A stretch of DNA of 64,000 nucleotides, from contig CM074698.1 in assembly GCA_037367355.1 (NCBI GenBank), positions 2,170,001-2,234,000 on the forward strand. The letters are read 5' to 3'. The notes below the pieces were generated by a model. The model did not search any database. It saw nothing but the letters and a program-made list of their open reading frames with translations, and was not told the origin of the DNA. This document shows positions 42,286 to 54,294 of this stretch, piece after piece. Made by a program: the position numbers and the translations under genes. Origin of the DNA: Neoscytalidium dimidiatum (Eukaryota; Ascomycota; Dothideomycetes; Botryosphaeriales; Botryosphaeriaceae). The first letter of the stretch is position 1, and the number at the start of each line of letters is the position of its first letter.

Positions 42286-45200
42286 ATGACATCGCACGTC
42301 AAGATCCGGCAGGAGAAGGAGAAGAAAATAAGCGCACTCGTCGGTACGTGGGTGTTCTTGAAGTTATCTGCTCAGCTCACACGTAACGGCTCCCCTCTCG
42401 CCGCTCGTTTCCACCCTCACACGGTGAAAGATCTGGTGCATCATGCATAGAATCCCTTTACCTTTGCCACATTACGCAGCCTGACGCGCAGCTTGTCCCA
42501 CCTGCTTGACCGTGTGATTGCCATTCAAGCTCTCACCTTACTCTGCACCTCACCCTCACATGCCTCTTCTTTCCGCCCTTCACTCTACTTTACCTCTCAC
42601 CTCCTGCGACCGCTCCTAATCTCTTCACTAAATGTCGTAACTAACTTTGTCCACTCCTCACAGCCTTCACCACAACCGTCGCCCGCCGCCTCTGCGACGA
42701 CCCTTCCAGCCTCGCCGATCTTCAACCCGCTCTCTCGTCCCACCTAGCCGGCACCTTCCCCCTCCCCGCGGGTGCCGCGCTACATGCTAAACGAGACATC
42801 CTCGACGGCCTCGGCACGGACATATGGAACCACGCGACGCAGCTCGGAAGAGACGAAACACCGTCAGTGGACAAGAAGACGGTGTGCTCGATCAGGCAGT
42901 TCGCGGTGCTGACGCTGGATGCCGCCGCCAAAACGGCCGGAGGCAAAGACGGCGGAGAGGAGAAAAGAGCGAAGGAGGTGGAAAGGGGCGTGAGGGTGCT
43001 GAAGGTGGCGCTGAAGGCGGCGAAGCACTCGCTCGAGGCGAGGATGGTGGATGAGGCGGGGCTGCGGCGGGTGTTGGAGTGCGCGGCCGGGTGGGAAGAA
43101 AGGCTCAAGAGCGTGGAAGAGGGGCAGGGCGGGGTGGATGTCGATATTGTTGAGGTGGTGAGGCGGTTGCGCGCGGAGTACTGGATCGTGAGGACGGCGC
43201 ACGTAAGTGTCTGCGGATTTTCATGTGAGCTGGGCTGATCTGTGTGGCGGGATAATTATAGGCCTGGAAACAGTCAAGGCTGGATATCGCGGAGCACATG
43301 TTCTCGAAGAGCGATATCGAACCGGCAAGGTTGGCTCCCGATACGGCGGGCATGCTGACGGATACGCTCTTTGAGATCGGGAAGGACGTGTTCGGCAAGC
43401 GACGGTATGAGGATGCGATCAAGTGGTTGGACCGCGCATACAATATCATCGGCGAGCGTAGTTTCGAGGAGCTCGACCATGATGCTGTTGAGCTTCGCCT
43501 GGCTATTCTTAACTACCTCGTGCGCGCACAGCTTGGCATGGACAGTTCCGAGTCGAAGGAGAAGGCCCGGGGGATCGTCGACATGCTCGAGTTGGAGAAC
43601 GGCGACAAAATGGTGGTGCAACTCTTGAGGCTCGATGTCCTCAGCGCGGATTCAGATCTCGATCTTGACCAGTATAGTGCCGTGATATCTCGAATGGCAC
43701 GTTCGGTTGTTCTCTCTGATGCAAGTTTCAAGACCATCATGCACCACACCCACAAGATCAAAACCAAGAATCTCGACATGGCCGGCCAACTATTGGAAAC
43801 ATTTCTCCAAACGAGACTGTTCAATTACGGAAATGTGCAATGGATTGAGAAAGTAATTGTCACACAAATTTGGATAATAACCGAATCAACCAACAATCAG
43901 CTCTTAGAGACGCTTCCTGATCTTTTAGACGTTGTGTTACAGAAATCCAGGCCCTTTGAAGCCGCAGCTACGCACGCAGCACAGACTCTTCTCTGGAAAC
44001 GCATCGAGATCACGTACGGACAGGGAAGATATCTTGAGGCCGAATCCTGGTGCCAGGTTTCACTGCATCCGCTGTTCGCGAAGGCAGGAGACTTGAACAA
44101 GGCTAAAATTGCGAGGAAGATAATCTTGTGCGCTGTGGCTAGGCAGGACCACAACGCTGCTCGCAAAGTATTTTTTGAGATGTCCGACTCGGCAAGAAAT
44201 GATCCCATGACAAGGTACTTGATGTTCAAAAGTGCCATTCGGGATTCCCAGCCAGAATTCGCAGCCGAATGTCTGGATGTCATATGCAAAGATTCGGAAA
44301 AGGATGCGACACTTTTGTACGCCTGCGTCATAGAGGCACAGCAGTCTCCAGATAAACGGCAGGCAATCATGGTTATGCAGAAAGTGCTAGAAAAGTATGA
44401 CAATGTAACTCTGATAGGCATTCACTTACCAGCACTTCTACGATCAACTATTCGGCTACTCGTCAATCACCTCGGGGGAACGGACAACATGGACGAGCGT
44501 ACTATGAAAGAGCTTTGTAAAGTCTTTGAAGGTGCAGCTGCGCAGGCTACAAAGGCAGTAAGCCCTCATAACGGCAGGCCGGACACGGGTCAAGGCTTCA
44601 CGGAACAGGAGCTGCAGTGGTTTTCCCGCAATAGCTACAACATCTCACTCAAGTATTCTGGGTGTGCACATCCATCACATCTCCTGTGCTTGCTGGAGAA
44701 ATGCATTCAATTCATCGGGCTTATTCAGGTTACCTCCCCGCACGCTGATCGTGAGGATGCTGACCTTATCCTCCGTTTGTTGCTTTGTCACTATCTTGCG
44801 GCATCCGCAGCTATCGTCCTGGCGAGATCTACAGATTCAATTGAGGAAACACTGACGGCTTACGCCGCCGTTTCGAGACATGCAAAGGCTTTCAGAGTCA
44901 TTGTGGTGCCACATCTCCATATTCCTCAATCTTCGAATAGTAAAAGTCTGTCTATCAATCCCAGTGCCATCGCAGACCTTGGCTTCGCAACTCGACTGGA
45001 CCTCACAGCCAAAAGAGCGCAACTTCTCCGCTACGAGTTGGAATCCGCGCTCAAGCGCAGTGACTGGGATGCTCTGGACGCACTATGGGACGAGTGCTTC
45101 GACATCCCGGCCCCAGATATGATCGGCAAAGGCAAAACCAAAGCGGACGGCTGGTACACGCGTCACCTGGAAACTCTCGGGGACCTGGCCCTCATCATCC

Positions 45201-45877
45201 ATGCCGAGTTGACGAAGAAGGACGTCGCCACAGCCAACGCCTCATCTCACCCCCAAGCCGAAAACGTGGCGTCCACGTCCGCCCACCGCGCCCGCATCCT
45301 CGGCGTCCTGCAGCGCATCATCAACGAGAGCTGGCAAGGCGGTTGCCGCAGCAGCAGCAGCAGCAGTAGTAGCCACGGCGCGGACGTCATGCATCTGGCC
45401 CGCTGGCTCCGATGCCTCTTCCAGCTCTCCGTCGACGGCTCGGCGAACAAGCGCGTCGTCGGGAAGGCAGGTACCGCAGACGAAGAGGACGCCATCCCCC
45501 TCCAGTGCGTCGAGCAGGCCGCAACCGTCATCTCTGCCGTCGGCGTTGCCAACACCCCTTCTGCGCCCTCCTCCTCTTCCCCCCGTCCTCCGACTCGCAA
45601 CCCGCGGGCGGATGCATTCAGCGCTGGGCCGGCGAAGGAAAAGGAAAATGCGTACCCGCAGATCGAGGCGGAGTGGCTGGCCGCTTCGGCGTTTAATCGC
45701 GGCATCGAGTTCTTCTGCGCGGGCGACGATCAGCGCTGCAGGAAGTGGTGCGATAGGGCGCTGAGTCTGGCGAAGGCGGTGGAGAAGGGGAGTGCTGCCG
45801 GTGGTGGCAGAGGTGGGGGGTTGTACGCGACGCTGATGGGGAAGTATAAGGGATTATTCTGGGGTGGGGAAGAGTAG
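42286..45877 (+). CDS. SPO22: SPO22/ZIP4 meiotic TPR protein
   Basis: Three exons (42286-42343, 42664-43202, 43262-45877) give 1070 residues. Exon 1 supplies MTSHVKIRQEKEKKISALV, and a 320-nt intron follows. The SPO22/ZIP4 (TEX11) domain covers most of the protein: VERGVRVLKVALKAAKHSLE, AEYWIVRTAHAWKQSRLDIA, TLFEIGKDVFGKRRYEDAIK, WLDRAYNIIG, then VISRMARSVVLSDASFKTIM and KARKVFFEM-type helical pairs. This is a TPR-like solenoid. In budding yeast Zip4 links crossover (ZMM) proteins to the synaptonemal complex; roles here are by homology. A Ser run (near 45350-45370) and low-complexity segments sit in the last quarter. A later intron inside the long third exon cannot be excluded. The gene converges on the Mug190-like gene. 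Confidence 0.9.
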
Positions 45878-46577
45878 GGGGGGTGAGTTAGGAAGGAAAA
45901 ACGTCTGCGAGCGGTTAGTAGATAAGCGCGGGTGGGTGGGTGAGGGTGCGTGATGAGATATCATGGTAGTTCGACAGGTTTGCGCTGGAGTGGACCGGTG
46001 GGAATTAGTTAGTTGTTCGCAGCAGCGGAAAGGGCTTGAATGGCTGACTGTAGTTAATGCGGGAGGGTATGTATGCAAATAAGGTTGTTCTCGGGTGCGG
46101 TTTGCGCACCTGGTCTGGCTTGAGATTCGCCGCTGTTCAACGCAGTGATACTTGTAATGAATAATGGTGGCGACCTTTGCCGGGACATTATGACCTCGTC
46201 CTTTTTCATGGGCATAGACTTTACTGTCTACATGGCTCTTCTCGTCCGGCATGATGAATATCACGGCAACGAATACCTACCACTGCTGAAACGATCATGA
46301 TATCAATTACACAGCGCTACTATCAAAGCACTGCTGAATGGGAAACATAACAAAAGAATACGACAAGATAATACTACTACTCAGGCATGCATGCACGCAA
46401 CTATTGCAAGACAGAATAAAGAAGAAAAAACAAGGCAATGGAAAAGATATCAAGAGACCGAATATAATGCCCTCAAAAACGCTACAAAAAACCCCAGCTT
46501 CGTTACTCATGCAAAATCCACATCATGAGGAAAAAAAAGAGGGAGATGCTCAACAACAAATTTCTCCCAACCCCACT
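45878..46577. other. Convergent 3' spacer between SPO22 and the Mug190-like gene
   Basis: 700 bases between two stop codons; should hold both 3' untranslated regions. Nothing else is seen. Confidence 0.6.
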
Positions 46578-49500
46578 TTAAGTTCCCGTCTCAGTCTCGA
46601 CACCGGGCTTCCTCCCCTCCAACTTGCCGGTGACCCTATTTTTCAGCCGCCTGATGCCAATGACACCTTCATCCTTGGCGAACTTCGCGTTCCGGGCGGG
46701 CTTCCACTGCATCAGGCCCCTCTGCTTCCTCGCCTCCGTGCGCTTGTTCTGCTTGTTGACGTCCTTGCCGGACTTCCCGCTGCCGCTCCCGCTCCCGCTC
46801 GAATTGCCGTTGCTCTCCTGCGTCGACAGCGTCGTCCCCGTCTCCGCAGACGTCGACTTCCTGCTTTGGTCCGCACCGCCGCCAAGCGCATTGCCGTTCT
46901 GATTAAGGCTGTCCGCATCCCTGACGCCCAAGTCCTCGGAACTGCTGTCGTCATCGCCCTCCTCGAAATCACTCTCATGGTCCTCGTCGGAGCTGGGGTG
47001 ATGGGGGTCGTGCAGCGGGGGGTCGCGGCCGGGTTCGCGGCGCTTGCGGCCGCGTGCGTCCATGTAGGCCTTGGGGTCCTCGCCGAAGGCGCCGGACCAG
47101 TCGGTGCCGGACTTGGAGAGCCACTTCTTTTTCTCGCCCTCGGGAGCTTCCCTGAGGACGTCGCGCCCCTGGGTGAGGCTGTTTTCATGCAGCTGTTGGA
47201 CGCGATCGGGCAGCTCCTTGTCGACCTGACGCTGGCGCACGCCCTCCGCCAGGCACGCCTCCCACGTCTCGTACGTTTCGCGCGAGTCATTGTCAATGAT
47301 GAAGGCCTCGTGGCTCTCGTCCGTGCCGGCCTTGAAGCGGCCGCTGAACTGGAGGCGGCCGACCTCTTGCAGGTCCTCGAGGCCGGGCTCGTTTTTACAG
47401 TTGTCCTCGGTGATGTAGTTCTGGGTGAGGCGGGCTGGGCTGGAGCAAGTCCAGATAGGTACGTTGACAGGGAGCTCCTCGTTGTCGATGAAGTGGTGTA
47501 GCCAGATGACGGCGTATGCGTCGGCCTTGCGTTTGCCACTGACATGGAACTCGAAGACGATTGGCGAACGGTAGCGGTACTTGACAGGCAGGCGGACCTC
47601 CTTCTTGCCCTCTCGCTTTGTCAGGTCCCAGTAGATGCCGTCGCCCTCTTCAAGCTTGCGGGCTTCAGTGCGGGGGATCTTGGCGACGGATCCGCCAGTG
47701 CGCAGGCGGAGCTTGGCGTGGTGTTGGTAGTTGACCGCAAGGAGACGCTCCGAGGTGAACTCGAAGGTGCCGACATCCCATCCGAGGAGGTTAGGTGGTA
47801 GGCGGGTTTCGATGCTACGCCAGAGCAGGGAGATGCGAATACGTCCAAAGCCAATGCCGCCATCAAGTGGGTACCAGCGGGTGACCTGAGAACTCGTCTC
47901 CAGGATGTCTGAGAGCTTGAGCGGCACCACGCCGAGGATCGGGTCGTGCTCCCTGTTACGTGAGTCGCGGACCGTGACTGTGACGATACCGGATCTCCAG
48001 TCGCGCATGAAACGCTCGGTACCAGCATTGAAAATTGGCTGGCTGCTGACTGCCTTAGCACGAGTACGATAGACAAGTTCGTCGTTGAAAAGAATGGTGC
48101 AGTAGCTGGTTGGGAGATCTCCGCCTTCCTGGTTAGTGGTCTCTCCGTATGGTTTGGCCGGCTCGAATTCCCTGCCCTTTCGGCTACCAGTAGTTCCTTT
48201 GATGTTCTCGAGCTCCAAATTGACAATCTGGTGGACGACGATGCTACAAATACCACTAGGCCAGAGAGGGTCTGGAGGGGTGTGTTGAACTGCATCATCT
48301 TCGCTACTGTTAGTGACACCCTTCTCGTCTTGGAGCTCGGGGTTGTCCTTCAATTCGTCCATGAGAGCGTTGTTCTTGCCGTCAGTGCGAAGCTCCGGCC
48401 TGAATTTGGGCTTGGCAAAGTAACCGACTTCCCAGTGGAGTTCTCCAGGCATGGTGCTATCCGCGTCCATACCGGCAAGCTTGCTGACCTGGGGATACAT
48501 CTTTCCTGGGTGCTGGATCATTCTTTGCATTGAGAGTTCGACTTTGCCGACGATGTCATCTGCACTGTGGCGATCAGAATCCCAGAGTTCGACACTCAAG
48601 TTTTCATCGGCCTTGATCAGCTCTGGAGTGACAAGAAGCGCGGTGCTTTCTTCCCAAATCGGGTTCAAGTCGTCCGTGATGACGCGTGTGCAGTACATAG
48701 GCTTGCCGTACTTGGAGAAGGACAGGGTGATATAAGGATCACTGCCACCGTGTTTGCTGCCACGCTTGTCTTGCTTGCTGAGACCGACGGCACGATGAAT
48801 GCGGATCCACATGACACCAAGAGCTTGGGTATCCTTCTGGATATCGTCGCCTTGGAGAATGGCGCGCATGTCGATTGACATCGACTTCGGCGCGACATAC
48901 ATACTGGCTGCAGCACCAATGGCGTAGTTCACGAAGTTGGAGATTAAGGGCAAGTTCAGTATGTTGACACCCCTCTCAAGCATGGGAATGCAGCCTGCCT
49001 GGACCTGAGGGACGCCCATAAGAGTAAAGGTGACCGTTTTGAGGAAAGGAGGCTCGGGAGTCAAGTTCAGGCGCAATCGGACAGTTCCGACGAGACCCTG
49101 AAGTTCCACAAAAATTGGCAAAGGGACGCCAATGAGGCCCTTGATACCGAGATAGAAGACGAGTTGCATGTGCATATTCCGAGCCTTTTCCGAGGCACGC
49201 TTTCCAGAAGGCTGGGCGTGGTAGGCAAAGGAGCACTCGAGGTTGTAGTAGTCACCGCCTTCTTCATCTGCGGCTGCCTCCTGAGGGTCCTTCGTTTTCT
49301 TGTTTTCTTCATGGATAGCATCCTTCAACTCCTTCATGTGTGAGTCTGGAAGAGCGCGTAAGCTCAAGATTCTGATCGGGTTGCTGCCCTGGTTGATCTC
49401 TGCAACCCGGACATTCTCAATGACTCCTGGTACTGAAGCTTGCATGACGTCCTCCAGCGTGTCTGCGACGCTCTGGAACATGTCAGGGTTGATCAAACCC

Positions 49501-50427
49501 CAGAAAATGCCAAGAAACGTGTTCATCCATTCAACGGACTCGGGAAGGAGATTGGCAGTAGCCTTTTTTAAGTCAGAAAAAGCATGATGCATGTAGATGT
49601 GGGATACGTACCGTCTGTCCACGAACTTTCTCGCTATCCCACTCAACCTCTCTGCCACTGCGAATAACCTCCTTCATCCATAAGAAGACGCCAGAAGACA
49701 CGCAAACGGCCAAAGGGATCAGCCCAATCAGCCTACCGCCGAATGTTCTGCCGATGACAATTATAGCAGCGAAGATACCGATGCAGAGGCCAGTAGTGCG
49801 CTTCTCCATGGCGGCAAAGTAAGGCTCGTAGCTGACCGAGGGAGTGGGATGGAATAGAATGTTCGTCTTCTCTCCATGGATGGGTACATCGGAGGTAGTG
49901 CCTTCCTCAACAGGGTCTGGCGGGGAGATGATATCTTGGTTGTGCTTGTATTCTGGATTTGTTTGAGAGGCTTCCGTCCTGACAGGCTGTGCTAGAGTCA
50001 GCTTTGAACGTTAGAGACGGCGCAGGAGATGGTCGACGTACGGTATCTCTGTTCAGATTCTGATTCGGTACGGAAAGCTGCGCACAATTAGCCATGGACC
50101 CTTGTATTCCAGGCACATGTTTCCCCTTACTTTCGGATTGTCCGCTTCCTTTATCACATCCTTCTTGATGTCCTCAATGACGACCTGGCGACCAGTGGTG
50201 GGGTCGGTGACTTCTTTCTGGGTTCCTTTGATACCGCGAGGATGCGGCTTGTGGGCAGCGATCTGGCCATGGGGATCCTCCTGGAGCTGCTTCTCCCTCT
50301 CTTCTATCTGCTTGTCACGCTCTCGCTTGTCTTTGTCCAGGTTCTCGAGGAATTTCTTGACGGTAGGTACGGGATTGGCGCCCGAATAGTGGCCGCCGGG
50401 GGCATGCTGCTGCTGTTGCTCGGCCAT
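46578..50427 (-). CDS. mug190: Mug190-like SMP/C2-domain membrane contact-site protein
   Basis: Four exons (50427-50131, 50077-50042, 49986-49612, 49562-46578) give 1230 residues; all junctions are phase 0 and exon 2 is 36 nt. A charged N-terminal region is followed by the conserved TSDVPIHGEKTN and LFHPTPSVSYEPYF. A hydrophobic hairpin (about residues 175-215, TGLCIGIFAAIIVIGRTFGG ... LIPLAVCVSSGVFLWM) should anchor the protein in the ER. An SMP lipid-transfer domain spans about 244-470. C2A starts near 482 (VGLSKQDKRG ... SDPYITLSF ... ELWDSDRHSADDIVG, with Asp residues for calcium). A second C2-like region (VNLELENIKG ... DSRNREHDPILGVVPL) follows. The tail has Ser/Gly and Glu/Asp repeats. 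The domain order is that of tricalbins and extended synaptotagmins, and the closest remembered family is fission-yeast mug190. A role in ER-plasma membrane lipid transfer is inferred. Confidence 0.88.
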
Positions 50428-51030
50428 GATGGCTACAGCGCAGAGCTAGCGGAAGACTGAAAGGAAAGGAGGACAAGGTCAAAGGGCCGCTCGAGCCTCT
50501 GCGCAGCTGTGGGAAGGCGCCAGTGGGGTCAATGGCAGCGGTAGGGCAGGTATATGAGAAAAAAAGGTCTTGCTCTCCAGGTGTCCGGTCAGGCGACTGA
50601 GATTGCAATCCGGATTGACGCAAGCAAGGCACGGCGAGCAGTGGTGGATCAGCGGTACAGCTGCGGGCAGCCTCTCTGATGACATCATTGTGGCTGCCAG
50701 ACGCGCGCACCCACGTCAATTAGGAACGCACGGCCAAGGAGCCTCGCGCCCAACACAGCTCGAAACATGCCGTCCGTCCCGAAAGAGATGACACCAAAGC
50801 CGGATGGGGCTCTTGCAGCACGCAACGCGGTTTGAGAGCAGGGAGAATGGCGCGAATGGGTCCCGGCAGCTGGGGTCCCGACTTTGCGATCACCACCCAG
50901 GATGCTGACACCCCGCCCTACGCCCCACCCCGGTCTGGCCGCCTGCTGAGATCGCCGCACTCCCCGCTGACCCTCCACCTCTTCTCTCTCTGCAATCTGG
51001 CCAAACGCGCCGATCGCAGCTCGCCAAGAC
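50428..51030. promoter_or_regulatory. Divergent promoter region of the Mug190-like gene and the deacetylase gene
   Basis: 603 bases separate the two start codons. Both leaders and promoters must lie here. No specific factor site is claimed. Confidence 0.55.
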
Positions 51031-52683
51031 ATGTCTGACAACCAGTTTACCCTCTTTACCAACGGCAGCTACTGTCTCGGCGGCGAGCTGGTCGACGACC
51101 ACCTCGTCATCTCCGAAGAGACAGGCCGCATCCTCAAGCGTACCGGCTACATTGGCGGAGAGATCGTTGACCTGGAAGGCAACATTGTGGCCCCCGGCTT
51201 CCTCGAGCTACACACAAACGGCGTCAACGGTTTCCACTTTACCCATTTCGAGAACGAGCTGCAGTATGATCAGAAGCTGAAGGAGACGGCCGACTATTAT
51301 GTCTCCCAGGGCGTCACGGGCTTCTGGGCTACAATTCCTACCGTAGAGCCCCAGACCTTTCAAAAGGTTGGTTCAAAACGTCTTCGGCTATGCCGTGCTT
51401 TTTGTCTTGTTTCACCCCATCTCCCACTTCGCGGACGGGCTCTATCACCTGTTTGTGTGGAACAAGTGTGCCAAAGTGATGTGACTGGCTCACAATATAA
51501 CCAATGAGAGCCGAAGCTTGTTCGGAGTAGCTTGACATAATATATCTCCTCCCGCGTCACGGGAAAGGGAACCTTTCCTGCCTTTGTCAATCTGACCGTT
51601 CATCTCCCTTTCCTAGAGTATCCGTGATAGTTACTATAGATTCTCAATTTTCTCACTTTCATCTCCAACGCCTACTATCTATACAGAGGCTGACACTCAC
51701 ACAAGATCCTCCCCTCCCTCCGCCCACGCTCTCTCTCACCCAACGGCGCGTACCTTCACGGCGCCCACGCCGAAGGGCCTTACCTGCACCCTTCCAAAGC
51801 CGGCGCACACAACCCAACTCTCTTCCACACCCCCGAAACCACACCCTCCCCCTCCACCGTCTACGGCGCCGCCAACATTCCCTTCATCAAACTCCTCACC
51901 CTCGCCCCGGAACTCCCCTCCGCAAACTCACTCATCACAACCCTCAAAACCACCTACCCCGACCTCCGCATCTCCCTCGGCCACACCACCGCCTCCTACA
52001 CCACCGGCCTCGCCGCCCTGCGCGCCGGCGCAACCTCCCTCACCCACACCCTCAACGCCATGCCGCCGCTCACCTCGCGCTCCCCCAGCCTCTCCAACCT
52101 GATCTCCCTCCCGCCCACCCACGCGCCCCCGCCCCCCTACTACACCCTCATCGCCGACGGCCACCACCTCCACCCCAGCACCGCCTCCCTCCTCCACCGC
52201 GTCGCCCCCTCCCGCGCCGTCCTCGTCACCGACAGCATCGAGCTCGCCGGCCCCTCCATCCCCCCCGGCATCCACCCCGGCCACGCGCAGATCCCCTCCC
52301 CCCAGCGCAAAGCCACCCGCGACCCGGCGACCAACGAGCCGTACGCCTCCCCCAAGGCGACCGTCGTCCACCGCGACGACGACGGGCGGGAAGGGGAAGG
52401 GGAAAGAGAGGAGACGCTGGCCGGCGGCTGCGCGACCCTGGCCGAGTGCGTCCGCAACCTCGTCGCCTGGTCCGGCTGCGACCTGCCGACCGCCGTGCGC
52501 GCCGCGACCGAGAACGTCGCGCGCATGATGGGCGTGGACGCGCCGGGGAGCGTGCAGGGCGGCGGCGTCGGCGTGCTGAGGGAGGGGAATCGCGCGGACT
52601 TGGTGGTGCTGAGCGAGGAGGGCGAGGTGCTGCAGACGTGGGTCGCCGGGCGGATGGTGTGGGAGAGGGAGGGCGGGTTGTAA
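51031..52683 (+). CDS. N-acetylglucosamine-6-phosphate deacetylase (NagA type)
   Basis: Two exons (51031-51366, 51706-52683) encode 437 residues; both junctions are phase 0. The enzyme removes acetate from GlcNAc-6-P to give glucosamine-6-P in amino-sugar (chitin-derived) catabolism. Amidohydrolase motifs appear in order: VAPGFLELHTNGVNGFHFTH, GAHAEGPYLHPSKAGAHNPT (Glu135, metal ligand), SLGHTTASY (His205), THTLNAMPPL (His226), IADGHHLHPS and LVTDSIELAG (catalytic Asp288). The intron is 339 nt, long for this window, with donor GTTGGT and acceptor ACACAAG preceded by GCTGACAC. Removing it joins FQK to ILPSLRPRSL exactly as in relatives. The second exon is extremely C-rich at third positions, whereas the intron is AT-richer. 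An acidic loop (HRDDDGREGEGEREE) is inserted before LAGGCATLAEC. No other GlcNAc-catabolism gene lies nearby. Confidence 0.92.
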
Positions 52684-54294
52684 GCGGCGGGGCTTGCGTT
52701 GGCGGTGTTCTGGATAACATGTATGCGTGGGGCGAGATGCGTAGTAGGATCCTGGGTTTGGGGTTTTGGGGCTGTTTTCAAGGGAACGCGCGATGCCTCG
52801 GAGAGGGAGGGAGGGAGGGAGGGAGGGAGGGAGGGAGGGAGGGAGGGAGGAGGTGGTGGAAGTCGAGGCTTCCGATATTGAGCGGATTAGAGGGCGAAGG
52901 AATGACGATGACGTATACAGCCTTTCTTCTTTGGTCCTTTTTTCCTCATTTTCTCTCGATTTTCGCTCTCACTGTGCAAGTTTAGAGGATTTGGAGTCGC
53001 TCTTTCCATCTGCGAATAGACGTGTTGTTTGGCGCCTCCGGAGAGAGCGCTCGTTCGCAGCCCCCCTAGACAAATCATTAGCAATGGATAAAGCTGGACT
53101 ACATCTCACGTCTACCTAAGTGTGCTGGAGCCATAGCCTGCACATGAACATGTACCAAAACCTTACAGCAATCCCTCCATCGGTGAAGACCCCGCGTGCT
53201 TTCAACATGAGCGCATAAGCATAGACGCCAGGAAGCACTGAACATCAAGAATCTGAATCCCAAGATCGCTTTCTTCTAGCCTTTCCAGCCGTAATGATCG
53301 TCGTGGCAACTACATGTCTAAACAACAGGTGTGAAAGAGGTGTGTGTGTGTGTGAGTGTGTTCGAGTAATCTGTAATGTGTATGACTTATCCCCGTCCCT
53401 TCTTTCATTCGCTTATGATCATCAATACAAGGGAAAAGGAAGGAGGAGACCACCTTCCCCCCATTCATTCATTGGGCTACCAAAAGGCAACCTCCATCCA
53501 GTGCAGCCTTCCCTTCCAAATTCCTCTTCGTTTACCCACCAAACCTGAATAACCAAAGCTTCAAGAAAGTCATACAGGCATGAGTGAGCAAAGGGAAGAG
53601 AGAAAATAGAAGGAATGATCAATAAGAAACAACACACACTATTTTCGCCATGCACTTATTTGAGAGAGAGAAAAAAGAAGAGCAGCAAGAACACCGCCTG
53701 TGCTGTGCAGAAGAAAGAAGTTTGGTCTCGGTTTTAAGATATCCCTCAATCAAGAGGAGCACACGCTCTCAAACCTCCGCCAAAAGAACGAAATGTGATT
53801 CCCGGCCCCAAAACTCCAATGATTTCCTCCCAGTCGCAATGGTCTGCATGATCTGTATACAGTGAGAATTCGCATCTGTGGGAAGAAGCAAGAAAACAGT
53901 CGATGATGGTCGTCAGGGGAATATTAGAAAACGCAAATGTTTCCGTGGGTCCGTGTCGTGATTGTGATTGTCGTATAGCAAAGGTATTGTTGTGAAAACT
54001 TCCACTTAAGAAGCTGTACACGACGGCCATCCACGCTCCTGCACAAGACCCCAGTCGGACGGTGTAGGAGATCCAGGCAGAGCCTCTCCCTGCGTAGGAT
54101 TATCGTTGCTAGTCTCATCTTGCGGAAATTCCAACAGGTTGTTCGATTCCAAGATCTGGCTGGATTCCACAACGTCAGATACCTGGGGCTGAAGACCAAG
54201 TTTCTTGCCAGGGAAATTGATACGAGAATAACGACAATCGGTATAGCCAGGACGGAGGCGGCTACCGGGTTCGTGAGGAGCTGCAGAAAGTCGA
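52684..54294. other. 1.6-kb convergent spacer with purine-rich microsatellite
   Basis: Lies between the stops of the deacetylase gene and GYP5. It contains a GGGA array (52805-52851) and a TG-rich patch (53339-53361). A minus frame at 53924-54328 encodes a hydrophobic stretch but has no start context or splice link that I can defend. Confidence 0.6.
52805..52851. repeat. GGGA tetranucleotide microsatellite
   Basis: About eleven near-perfect GGGA units, all-purine on the plus strand, 120 bases past the deacetylase stop. Four or more G3 runs make a G-quadruplex possible in the transcript or the DNA. Confidence 0.9.

Noticed and set aside
46338..47501. 387-codon plus-strand frame over the Mug190-like C-terminus
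   Set aside because: Antisense to the low-complexity tail; Leu/Ala/Val-rich by-product of GC-rich repeats.
51624..52985. 453-codon plus-strand frame, Arg/Pro/His-rich, overlapping the deacetylase
   Set aside because: Wrong phase of the C-rich second exon; the correct phase gives all amidohydrolase motifs.
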